Assembly (NCBI GenBank): GCA_030653335.1
Contig: JAURZP010000102.1
Location: 1 to 10,608 of the forward strand
Length of the DNA: 10,608 nt
Direction: 5' to 3'
Source of the DNA: Methanoregula sp.
GTDB taxonomy: Archaea; Halobacteriota; Methanomicrobia; Methanomicrobiales; Methanospirillaceae
The translations under genes and the position numbers were made by a program. Of the stretch, positions 1 to 6,817 are shown in pieces; the stretch's first letter is position 1; every line of letters starts with the position of its first letter. The notes under the pieces were generated by a model, which ran no database searches, was not told the DNA's origin, and saw only the letters and a list, made by a program, of their open reading frames with translations.

Positions 1-960
1 ATAGAAGATATCACACGGGATCTTGATTTCTCGTTAAAAGACCATGTCCGTTTCGGCCAGAAGATGCCGCTTGTGATCCTCACCGATAATGGATCCACAG
101 AAGAAGACGAACCTTCCTATAAGATCGCCAGTGTATACGAAATCCCGTTTGTGGTCATTGATCACCACCATCCGGATAACACGATCGACAAATACCTCCT
201 TGCTCATGTCAACCCCTACCATGTCGGCGGAGACTTTGGTATCACGGCCGGTATGCTCGGGACTGAAGTTGCACGGATGATCAACCCCAAAGTTGAATCA
301 TTGATCCGCCATCTCCCGGCAGTGGCAGCCGTCGGGGACAGGAGCGAGGCTCCCGAGCGGGCATTATATCTTGCCCTTGTGCGGGATAACTTCCCCGAAC
401 AGCACTGCAAGGATATTGCCCTTGCTCTTGATTACGAGCAGTTCTGGCTACGGTTTAACGATGGCAGGGAGATTGTAAAAGATATCTTAAATTTAACCGG
501 CAATACCGAGCGCCACAAGAAACTATTAGCCCTGCTAATCGATGGGGCAAACACGATGATCGCTGATCAGATGAGCGCCTGCATGGCTCATGTAGCACCC
601 CGCGTGCTGAAAAACGAAGCACGCCTCTTCCTTCTTGATGTGGAGATTCATGCCCACAAGTTTACCTTCCCCCCGCCGGGTAAAACATCCGGTGAAGTGC
701 ACGACCGGCTCTGCCAGCAGAATGCAGGAAAACCGGTTGTTACTATTGGATTTGGGCCGGACTTTGCTGTGCTCCGATCCCGTGGGGTCTTAATGAACAT
801 CCCCAAAATGGTCAGGGAGTTGCGTGTTGAGATTCCGGGCGGCGGTATCAGCGGTGGCGGGCACCTTGTTGTTGGCAGCATAAAATTTGTTGAAGGTATG
901 CGCTCTGTGGTTCTCGAAGCACTGATAGAAAAGATTGCCGATGCACAGGTACAGCAATAA
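1..960 (+). CDS. DHH-family (RecJ-like) phosphoesterase, 3' part
   Basis: The frame is open from the first base to the TAA at 958-960, giving 319 residues. The true start lies upstream; the ATG at 64 falls inside the conserved domain and is not the start. Visible motifs, numbered from the first codon in the window, are LTDNGS (about 27-32), the DHH signature in VVIDHHHPD (D54-H56), a conserved NPYHVGGDFG block (about 71-80), VGDRSE with a metal-type Asp at 113, and a C-terminal DHHA1-like glycine motif, GGGISGGGH, at 280-288. DHH/DHHA1 proteins are Mn-dependent phosphoesterases, including RecJ-type exonucleases that degrade single-stranded DNA or RNA. From memory, the pattern fits the archaeal RecJ-like group COG1107, whose N-terminal zinc-finger and OB-like parts would be off-window. 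The exact substrate cannot be read from this fragment. The family call is firm and the subgroup moderately so. Confidence 0.87.
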   Translation: MEDITRDLDFSLKDHVRFGQKMPLVILTDNGSTEEDEPSYKIASVYEIPFVVIDHHHPDNTIDKYLLAHVNPYHVGGDFGITAGMLGTEVARMINPKVESLIRHLPAVAAVGDRSEAPERALYLALVRDNFPEQHCKDIALALDYEQFWLRFNDGREIVKDILNLTGNTERHKKLLALLIDGANTMIADQMSACMAHVAPRVLKNEARLFLLDVEIHAHKFTFPPPGKTSGEVHDRLCQQNAGKPVVTIGFGPDFAVLRSRGVLMNIPKMVRELRVEIPGGGISGGGHLVVGSIKFVEGMRSVVLEALIEKIADAQVQQ

Positions 961-970
961 TTTTTTTTTT
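961..970 (+). terminator. T10 tract, probable archaeal terminator of the DHH gene
   Basis: Ten consecutive T directly follow the TAA stop at 958-960. Oligo-T on the non-template strand is the main intrinsic termination signal in archaea. No hairpin precedes it, which is normal for archaea. Confidence 0.6.
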
Positions 971-1110
971 AGAATGATTGCCCGTTATACCGAATTCTCG
1001 CCGTAAACGTCGACATATGCCTGTATCTCTGCCATTAAAAAAATCAGCTGGACCGGATCGCTCTATAAATTTTTTCTGGTCAGAATTATTGTGCAGTAAG
1101 CGAATAAAGA

Positions 1111-1132
1111 CCGAATTTTTCGCCCGAATTTT
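1111..1132 (+). repeat. Tandem CCGAATTTT pair upstream of a TATA box
   Basis: CCGAATTTT occurs at 1111-1119 and again at 1124-1132, a 13-base period, ending 7 bases before the TATA box at 1140. A related CCGAATTC lies at 990-997. The placement suits a transcription-factor or BRE-region site, but a chance AT-rich repeat is possible. Confidence 0.3.
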
Positions 1133-1139
1133 AGATACC

Positions 1140-1147
1140 TATATATA
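1140..1147 (+). promoter_or_regulatory. TATA box for the winged-helix gene
   Basis: TATATATA lies about 40 bases before the ATG at 1187. With the usual archaeal spacing of about 26 bases, transcription would start near 1168-1172, leaving a leader of about 15-19 bases that just holds the GAGG at 1177-1180. Confidence 0.6.
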
Positions 1148-1186
1148 GCAGTTAAATTATATGAGTTTCTAATGCTGAGGCACAAC

Positions 1187-1438
1187 ATGTCAACTACAAA
1201 AAAGTTACGTGAAACGTATAATGAGACCCAGCACAAGATCGTCCAGTACCTCAATTCTGGTATTACCTTGGGTAAGCACTATTTCAAATCAAAATATATT
1301 GCAAAAGACCTTGGGTTATCACCAAAAGAGGTTGGAACCAACATGGCGATCCTTGCAGACAACTGCAAAGAACTGGACATCAAGCGGTGGAGCTATTCGA
1401 ACAGCACAACATGGATGGTCACGCCAAGGGCGTTCTAA
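1187..1438 (+). CDS. Small winged-helix-like protein (DUF7123-like)
   Basis: This is an 83-aa protein with no signal peptide or membrane segment. I chose the ATG at 1187 because GAGG at 1177-1180 sits 6 bases upstream and the TATA box at 1140-1147 places transcription start near 1170. The in-frame ATG at 1172 would be almost leaderless and adds only five residues. The central HYFKSKYIAKDLGLSPKEVG (31-50) reads as helix-turn-helix, and RWSYSNSTTWMV (67-78) fits the beta wing. From memory this pattern resembles the small haloarchaeal family DUF7123, which has a similar KSK/IAKDLGLS/KEVG core and an S-STTW end. A DNA-binding or regulatory role is inference from the fold. It is probably co-transcribed with the 62-aa gene 29 bases downstream. 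Confidence 0.75.
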   Translation: MSTTKKLRETYNETQHKIVQYLNSGITLGKHYFKSKYIAKDLGLSPKEVGTNMAILADNCKELDIKRWSYSNSTTWMVTPRAF

Positions 1439-1467
1439 TCCCATCCATATAATTTCACTCTTTTATC

Positions 1468-1656
1468 ATGGAAAAAGTTCTGGAGTTTGAATCCGAGATT
1501 GAATTTGTGGCAAATATCAACGACCACAAAGATTGCCTGATGTCGCAGGACCCAACGCAGGAGACGCCAAACGCTCTCTGGTATAACATCGACATCCCAA
1601 AAGGCCATATCTTAAAAGCTGGTGACCGTATCCGTATCACCGTAGAGAAACTCTGA
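1468..1656 (+). CDS. Hypothetical 62-aa protein
   Basis: I do not recognise this gene. The product is acidic at the N-terminus (MEKVLEFESEIEF) and has a short beta-rich C-terminus, ILKAGDRIRITVEKL, that resembles one edge of a small barrel (OB- or SH3-like); this is only an impression. It has no Cys pair, membrane segment or signal peptide; the only Cys is at residue 23. The ATG at 1468 follows the upstream stop by 29 bases and has no clear Shine-Dalgarno site. An AT-rich stretch at 1447-1455 could be a TATA box but sits too close (about 18 bases) for standard leaderless spacing. The T8 tract directly after the TGA supports a real transcription unit ending here. Confidence 0.6.
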   Translation: MEKVLEFESEIEFVANINDHKDCLMSQDPTQETPNALWYNIDIPKGHILKAGDRIRITVEKL

Positions 1657-1664
1657 TTTTTTTT
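1657..1664 (+). terminator. T8 tract ending the two-gene small-protein unit
   Basis: Eight T immediately follow the TGA at 1654-1656. This is an archaeal oligo-T terminator candidate with the same layout as the one after the DHH gene. Confidence 0.55.
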
Positions 1665-1719
1665 ATCATCTCCAATTAAGGTCGATGAAGTGAGAATCCC
1701 TTTACTTTAATCGTAGGAG

Positions 1720-1914
1720 ATGTCAATTAAAGAATTGTCTGAAGCTGTGTTCAAAGAAATCATATCAATGGTTCTGTTTTGTGCTTTCATCCGATTGGAT
1801 GTTGCAATTCATCGTAACAAAAAGAGAACACAACTTTTAAAAAACCCTTTAACCCGGAAAAAATTCAGTCCGGAAGTTTATTATCTGGTAAAAAGAGAAT
1901 TTGTGAATAGCTAA
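1720..1914 (+). CDS. Doubtful 64-aa ORF
   Basis: This ORF begins at ATG 1720 and ends at TAG 1912-1914. A perfect AGGAG (1715-1719) abuts the ATG with no spacer, which is poor for initiation. The product has an amphipathic or hydrophobic N-terminal half (EIISMVLFCAFIRLDVAI) and a basic C-terminal half rich in Lys/Arg, with no recognised domain. The T8 tract at 1940-1947 could end its transcript. If it is not real, 1665-1961 is a gene-free leader of about 300 bases for the GH57 operon, holding only weak TATA-like AT-rich stretches (for example 1877-1885) and the inverted repeat at 1667-1673/1716-1722. Confidence 0.35.
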   Translation: MSIKELSEAVFKEIISMVLFCAFIRLDVAIHRNKKRTQLLKNPLTRKKFSPEVYYLVKREFVNS

Positions 1915-1939
1915 AAAAGCGGCAGTGATATCAGGGGAA

Positions 1940-1947
1940 TTTTTTTT
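1940..1947 (+). other. T8 tract just upstream of the GH57 start
   Basis: Eight T lie 14 bases before the GTG at 1962, immediately upstream of the GGGGATG Shine-Dalgarno site (1950-1956). It may terminate transcription of the 64-aa ORF. If transcription of the GH57 gene starts further upstream, it would instead sit inside its leader, where it could act as an attenuating T-tract. The sequence alone does not decide. Confidence 0.35.
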
Positions 1948-1961
1948 AAGGGGATGAAAGC

Positions 1962-4466
1962 GTGAGTCGTTTTGTCTGTATACATGGTCATTTTTACCAA
2001 CCGCCACGCGAGAATCCCTGGCTTGAAGAAGTTGAAACTGAAGATTCTGCCTATCCCTATCATGACTGGAATGAACGCATCACTGCCGAATGTTATGCAC
2101 CGAATGCGGCATCCCGCATCCTCGATTCAAACAAGAAGATCATCGATATTGTCAATAACTATGCAAAGATTAGTTTTAATTTTGGCCCCACGCTGCTTGC
2201 CTGGTTAGAACAGAACAACAAGGAAGTATACCAGGCCATACTCGATGCGGATAAAGAGAGCATGAACCGGTTCTCCGGGCACGGTTCTGCCATTGCGCAG
2301 GTGTACAACCACATTATCATGCCCCTTGCAAGCAGCAGGGACAAGCACACACAGGTGATCTGGGGAATTAAGGATTTCATATCGCGGTTCGGACGTGAAC
2401 CTGAAGGCATGTGGCTCCCTGAGACCGCAGTTGACATAGAAACCTTAGAAATTCTTGCAGAACAAAAAATTAAGTTTACCATCCTCTCTCCAAAACAGGC
2501 CCGCCGGATAAAACCGGTCAATGACCCGCAGTGGACTGATGTGAGCAGGGGGGGCATTGATACTTCCATGCCTTATCTCTGCCGCTTGCCATCGGGTGAG
2601 TCGATTGCAATCTTTTTTTATGATGAGGCGATTTCACAAGAGATTGCCTTTAGCAATCTTTTAGATAATGGTGAAGTGTTTGCCAACAGGATGGTCCGGT
2701 ATTTCTCCCAGTACCAGAAACCGTCCGGACTCTTAAATATCGCATCCGATGGCGAGACCTATGGACATCATCACAGGTTTGGAGATATGGCGCTTGCCTA
2801 TGCCCTTTACCTGATTGAATCCAAAAATCTTGCCCGGATTACTATCTACGGTGAATATTTAAGTAAAAATCCTCCCACACACGAGATCGAAATAATAGAA
2901 AATACTTCCTGGAGCTGCACTCACGGGGTTGAACGCTGGAGAGAGGATTGTGGGTGCTGTACCACAGGTTCCATTGTTCAGATGACCGCATCCAATCCGT
3001 TTGTTCATTCATCAGCACGGGATCGACTAATCGCTGTAAAAAGTTGTCCACTGGTCTCACGACAGAAATGGCGATCCCCGCTTCGAAAAGTCATGGACTG
3101 GCTCCGTCAGACACTGGTCTCACTCTTTGATGAGCGGATGAGGCAGTTTGTAACAGATCCCTGGCAGGCACGCGATGATTATATTGATCTCATCCTCAAC
3201 CGCTCTTTAAAAAACATTGAATTGTTCTTCTCAAAACATGCAGTCCGTATACTTTCTGGCACAGAGAAAGTCGAAGTACTCAAACTACTCGAGATCCAGC
3301 GAAATGGGATGCTCATGTATACCAGCTGCGGGTGGTTCTTTGACGATATTTCCGGTTTAGAATCTGTCCAGGTATTGCGATATGCCTGCCGGGCAATGCA
3401 GCTGGTACGGGAGGTTGCCGGTCTTGATCCAGAACCGGACTTTATACTCATACTAAAAAATGCCCCCAGTAATGTACCGGATTATAAGGATGGGGCACAA
3501 GTCTACAGAAATTTTGTGCAGACATCGGTTGTTGATCTTTCACGGGTGGGTTTTCACTATGCATTGTCATCGTTAATTGTAGATACCCCAGAAAAGATCT
3601 GTATAAAAAATTATACTCTCAAAAATGAGGATTACCATAAAACAGAGTCAGGGGAACTCAAACTGGCGATTGGAAAGGTTTTTTTGTATTCCGATATCAC
3701 GTGGGAAAAAAATACCTTGATGTTTGCCGTTCTTCACTTGGGAAACCATAATTTCATGGGTGGGGCAATAGAATTTTCCGATGATAAGAAGTATTTTTCC
3801 ATGCGGAATGAATTACTGGACGGTTTTTCCAAAAGCGACATCCCCCGGATGATTCTTCACCTTGAAAACAATTTTGGCAACCGGTTCTATTCACTCTGGG
3901 ACTTGTTTCGTGACGGGCAGCGGAAGGTATTATTCTCAATTCTTAACTCCACTCTTGCCGAAATGGAAATCTCATTCCGTCACATCTACAACCAGTTTTT
4001 ACCGCTTCTCCATGCCATGAAAGAGATGCAGATACCCCCGCCAAAAGTGTTAGAGGATCCGGTCTGGTATATCATAAATATTGATCTTAATAAAGTTCTT
4101 TTTAATCCCGATCCTGATACACAACAACTTGCAGCTCTTGTCGATGAAATGACCCGGGGAAAATTTGAGCCGGATACGGAAACGTTGAATTTTACTGCAA
4201 GCCTTGCAATAACTAACCTCATGCAGCGTCTTTTTGAGAACCCGGATGATCTCGTTCTGATGGAAAAGATTGCAACCGTTTTTAAAATATTATCCCCGCT
4301 CTCACTGAACTATAATCTTTGGGAATCGCAAAATGACTATTTCCACATAGGGCAACAAAAAGCCGCAACCATGCAGGCACTTTCCTTATCCGGAGACATA
4401 CCTGCAAGGCAATGGATTCGGCTGTTTGAAGAGCTGGGAGGTTATCTGGGAGTGAAATTTCAATGA
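1962..4466 (+). CDS. Glycoside hydrolase family 57 protein (DUF3536 type)
   Basis: This 834-aa protein probably hydrolyses or rearranges alpha-glucan in the cytoplasm; no signal peptide is visible. The GTG at 1962 follows GGGGATG (1950-1956) by 5 bases. The GH57 motifs occur in order: HGHFYQPP (8-15), GHGSAIAQVYNH (106-117), EGMWLPE (148-154), where the Glu fits the family's catalytic nucleophile, ASDGETYGHHH (261-271), where the Asp fits the acid/base, and WSCTHGVERWREDCGC (317-332). The C-terminal half (about 480-834) fits the DUF3536 region, and overall length is near the usual 800 or so. An extra segment of about 30 residues at 337-366 breaks the normally compact CGC-to-QxWRxPLR stretch. 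The exact activity of this GH57 subgroup is not well established. The next full gene is malQ, supporting a glycogen role. Confidence 0.9.
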   Translation: MSRFVCIHGHFYQPPRENPWLEEVETEDSAYPYHDWNERITAECYAPNAASRILDSNKKIIDIVNNYAKISFNFGPTLLAWLEQNNKEVYQAILDADKESMNRFSGHGSAIAQVYNHIIMPLASSRDKHTQVIWGIKDFISRFGREPEGMWLPETAVDIETLEILAEQKIKFTILSPKQARRIKPVNDPQWTDVSRGGIDTSMPYLCRLPSGESIAIFFYDEAISQEIAFSNLLDNGEVFANRMVRYFSQYQKPSGLLNIASDGETYGHHHRFGDMALAYALYLIESKNLARITIYGEYLSKNPPTHEIEIIENTSWSCTHGVERWREDCGCCTTGSIVQMTASNPFVHSSARDRLIAVKSCPLVSRQKWRSPLRKVMDWLRQTLVSLFDERMRQFVTDPWQARDDYIDLILNRSLKNIELFFSKHAVRILSGTEKVEVLKLLEIQRNGMLMYTSCGWFFDDISGLESVQVLRYACRAMQLVREVAGLDPEPDFILILKNAPSNVPDYKDGAQVYRNFVQTSVVDLSRVGFHYALSSLIVDTPEKICIKNYTLKNEDYHKTESGELKLAIGKVFLYSDITWEKNTLMFAVLHLGNHNFMGGAIEFSDDKKYFSMRNELLDGFSKSDIPRMILHLENNFGNRFYSLWDLFRDGQRKVLFSILNSTLAEMEISFRHIYNQFLPLLHAMKEMQIPPPKVLEDPVWYIINIDLNKVLFNPDPDTQQLAALVDEMTRGKFEPDTETLNFTASLAITNLMQRLFENPDDLVLMEKIATVFKILSPLSLNYNLWESQNDYFHIGQQKAATMQALSLSGDIPARQWIRLFEELGGYLGVKFQ

Positions 4467-4491
4467 AAAAAATGGCCGTGAAGGAGTTTTA

Positions 4492-4557
4492 ATGACAAGC
4501 GATTGCCATAACAAAACTGCACACACGTCAGAAAAAATACGGAGGATAAAAGTGTGA
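4492..4557 (+). CDS. 21-aa mini-ORF coupled to malQ
   Basis: A 21-codon ORF starts at ATG 4492, with a clean AAGGAG Shine-Dalgarno site at 4481-4486 and a 5-base spacer. Its TGA (4555-4557) overlaps the malQ GTG start (4554-4556) as GTGA. The product begins MTSDCHNKTAHTSEK and ends in a basic IRRIKV. It lies in the 87-base gap after the GH57 stop. The malQ Shine-Dalgarno site (GGAGGAT, 4541-4547) lies within its last codons, so ribosomes translating it would cover that site and could re-initiate. It may be a translational-coupling leader rather than a functional peptide, or a chance ORF. Confidence 0.4.
   Translation: MTSDCHNKTAHTSEKIRRIKV
4541..4547 (+). promoter_or_regulatory. Ribosome binding site of malQ
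   Basis: GGAGGAT ends 6 bases before the GTG at 4554. It is one of the strongest Shine-Dalgarno matches in the window and fixes the malQ start at a non-ATG codon. Confidence 0.75.
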
Positions 4558-6071
4558 ATCAAAGAGGAAGCGGAATCCTGTTACATATTACTACCCTGTT
4601 TTCTGATTATGGTATAGGTGATATCGGGCCATCTGCCTTTGAGTTTGTGGATTTTTTATCGGATGCGCAACAGAGTTACTGGCAGATACTTCCCTTAAAT
4701 CCCACCAGCCCGGAGTTTGATAATTCCCCGTATCATAGCACCTCTGCCTTTGCTTTCAATACCCTGCTCATAAGCCCTGATTGCATGGCAGGAGACGGTT
4801 TTTTAAAAAAAACTGATATTGCGGCAATTCCGCAATTTCCCATCGGTCGCGTAGATTTTAATGGCGTTATACAGTTCAAGGAAAAAATATTTTCACTTGC
4901 TTATGGACGGTTCCTGCGCGAAAAAACCGGGCTTTCAGAGTATAAAGAATTCTGCAGGAACAATTTGCGGTGGCTTGAAGATTTTGCACTATTCACATCA
5001 TTGCACCGGCACTATAAAGGCATCAGCTGGAGCAGTTGGCCGGATGAGATAAAATATCGCAAACCCGCTGCACTGGATGCGATGCGACATTCTTTAAAAA
5101 AAATGATTGAGAAAGAAAAGTTTCTCCAGTATGTTTTTTATAAACAGTGGCAGGCGCTGAGGAGGTATGCCAAAGAAAAAGGGATCCGTCTGATTGGAGA
5201 CATCCCGATTTATGTTAATTATCACAGTGCTGATGTCTGGACACACCCTGAACTGTTCCGGCTCGATAACAATCTTTTACCTCTTGTTGTGGCAGGAGTT
5301 CCACCGGATTATTTCAGCAAAACCGGCCAGCTCTGGAAAAATCCGCTCTATTGCTGGGAAGAACATGAACGTGAAAATTTTTCCTGGTGGATTGATCGGG
5401 TTGAACACAACTTATCCCTGTTTGATTATACAAGAATCGATCACTTCAGGGGACTTGTCGCGTACTGGGAGGTGGCGGCAACAGAAAAAAATGCAATTAA
5501 AGGGCGATGGGTTGCGGCACCGGGTGAGAAATTATTAACAGTGATGAAAAACAGGTTTGACAATCTTCCGATTATTGCAGAAGATCTTGGAATTATTACT
5601 CCGGATGTATCGGATCTTATTGACCGGTTCGATCTGCCGGGCATGCGGGTACTCCTCTTTGCCTTTACTGGTGATCCTGTTAAAAGTCCGCATGCCCCGC
5701 ATAACCTGAAACAAAACTGCATCCTGTATACCGGTACGCATGACAATGCGACAATCCGGGGATGGCTCGAATTGGATGCTACTCCAGAAGATAAACAGAG
5801 ACTTTTTAATTACATGGGCCGGGAAATACCCGCAGAACAATTACCTGCCGAATTCATCCGGCTTGCCATGATGTCTGTAGCTGATACGGTCATCTTTCCC
5901 ATGCAGGATATTTTCGGACTGGGAAACAAATCCCGGATGAACCGGCCGGGAACCGATGCGGGCAACTGGCAATGGCAGATGGAAAAAGGCATGGTTGGTC
6001 ATTCTGTTACTCAAAACCTTGCCGATATGACGCGGTTTTTTAATAGAGCACGAAAAATAAATTACGGATAG
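4554..6071 (+). CDS. malQ: 4-alpha-glucanotransferase (amylomaltase, GH77)
   Basis: This 505-aa enzyme transfers alpha-1,4-glucan segments between acceptors, releasing glucose from short malto-oligosaccharides in cytoplasmic glycogen or maltodextrin turnover. The length matches the compact (Thermus-type) amylomaltases of about 500 aa. GH77 hallmarks are present: the N-terminal RGSGILLHITTL and SYWQILPLNPT (41-51), YTRIDHFRG (292-300) with nucleophile D296, IIAEDLG (340-346) with acid/base E343, and YTGTHDN (392-398) with the third carboxylate D397. Catalytic roles are taken from characterised amylomaltases; the residues are seen here. The start is GTG 4554 with a strong Shine-Dalgarno site. 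Its 3' end overlaps the convergent isomerase gene by 10 bases. No key residue is missing. Confidence 0.95.
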   Translation: MNQRGSGILLHITTLFSDYGIGDIGPSAFEFVDFLSDAQQSYWQILPLNPTSPEFDNSPYHSTSAFAFNTLLISPDCMAGDGFLKKTDIAAIPQFPIGRVDFNGVIQFKEKIFSLAYGRFLREKTGLSEYKEFCRNNLRWLEDFALFTSLHRHYKGISWSSWPDEIKYRKPAALDAMRHSLKKMIEKEKFLQYVFYKQWQALRRYAKEKGIRLIGDIPIYVNYHSADVWTHPELFRLDNNLLPLVVAGVPPDYFSKTGQLWKNPLYCWEEHERENFSWWIDRVEHNLSLFDYTRIDHFRGLVAYWEVAATEKNAIKGRWVAAPGEKLLTVMKNRFDNLPIIAEDLGIITPDVSDLIDRFDLPGMRVLLFAFTGDPVKSPHAPHNLKQNCILYTGTHDNATIRGWLELDATPEDKQRLFNYMGREIPAEQLPAEFIRLAMMSVADTVIFPMQDIFGLGNKSRMNRPGTDAGNWQWQMEKGMVGHSVTQNLADMTRFFNRARKINYG

Positions 6072-6817
6072 AGTCCCTGGAATAATGATTCGAACTTTTC
6101 TGGACGGTTGAGAAATTCAAGAACCGGAGCCCGGTTTTCAATAAGATTGTAGAGCGGGTCTGGGATTGCATCTTTTACATCTAAAAGGCGCTGCGCTTTT
6201 ACAAGCCGGAGAACCGAAAGGTTACGATAGTTCGGGTTCTTTACAAACCCTTCTTTTATCCACTCAAAAAAAGCTGCCCCGTTCTGCGCTTCATAGCCAT
6301 GATAATTGCTGGAAAACTTTGAAGAGACAATATTTGCCATCTGGAGAACGGTAGACCGGGTAGGGTTGATGGTCACATGTCCATATCCCGGGGGAACCAC
6401 AACAACATCCCCTGCACAGGCAGCGATCATCACGATGTCGGAACACTCCTTGTTCTGGATCAGGTAATGTGCCTCACCGGCAAGGACTTCGTAGATCTCC
6501 GGATAGCCGGTACCGGAAGGATCTGCCGGGTGATAATGCCCTTTTGTTTTATTGTACTCTCCGCAGAGTTCCCGTGGGGGGATGACTGTAATATCGAATC
6601 GCAGATCCTGTGCGGCAAGCCAGCTGCGATCTTCTGCGGTTCTGGCAACATTCCGGTACATGTAATAGACCGGTCCGGTGCAGTTGCACCCGGGATTTGC
6701 CAGAACTCCCCGCAGATCTTCTGCTGTTCGGACAGCCGGTTCGGGCAGCGGTCCGTTCCAGCAGACCATAAACGCAGGTTTTCCGGGCTGGGCGTTTTTA
6801 GAAAGATTTCTGTTCAT
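6062..6817 (-). CDS. pgi: Glucose-6-phosphate isomerase, cupin (archaeal) type
   Basis: This 251-aa protein interconverts glucose 6-phosphate and fructose 6-phosphate using a divalent metal held in a cupin barrel; it is unrelated to the bacterial/eukaryal PGI fold. The diagnostic run is YNKTKGHYH (88-96), followed by YPEIYEVLAGEAHYLIQ (105-121) and VPPGYGHVTINP (141-152). By comparison with Pyrococcus furiosus PGI, the metal ligands are H94, H96, E107 and H147. It is longer than the Pyrococcus enzyme of about 190 aa because of extra N- and C-terminal segments. Its ATG overlaps the stop of the upstream phosphofructokinase as ATGA (6814-6817), with GGGGGT (6828-6823) as a possible Shine-Dalgarno site, so the two are translationally coupled. 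The TAA at its end overlaps the malQ stop region. Confidence 0.92.
   Translation of the reverse strand: MNRNLSKNAQPGKPAFMVCWNGPLPEPAVRTAEDLRGVLANPGCNCTGPVYYMYRNVARTAEDRSWLAAQDLRFDITVIPPRELCGEYNKTKGHYHPADPSGTGYPEIYEVLAGEAHYLIQNKECSDIVMIAACAGDVVVVPPGYGHVTINPTRSTVLQMANIVSSKFSSNYHGYEAQNGAAFFEWIKEGFVKNPNYRNLSVLRLVKAQRLLDVKDAIPDPLYNLIENRAPVLEFLNRPEKFESLFQGLYP

Noticed and set aside
1016..1147. A 43-codon plus-strand ORF in the gap after the DHH gene.
   Set aside because: It has no ribosome binding site, ends inside the TATA box of the next gene, and shows no protein-like pattern.
1172..1186. The upstream ATG (1172) as start of the winged-helix gene.
   Set aside because: It would sit at the predicted transcription start with no Shine-Dalgarno site, whereas the ATG at 1187 has GAGG at proper spacing.
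2159..2569. A 136-codon minus-strand ORF inside the GH57 gene.
   Set aside because: It lies opposite GH57 motifs 2 and 3 and has no independent support.
2948..3130. A possible double frameshift explaining the extra GH57 segment, with another plus-strand frame open here.
   Set aside because: The alternative frame does not look like the family sequence, and the main frame is continuous on both sides. An in-frame insertion is the simpler reading.
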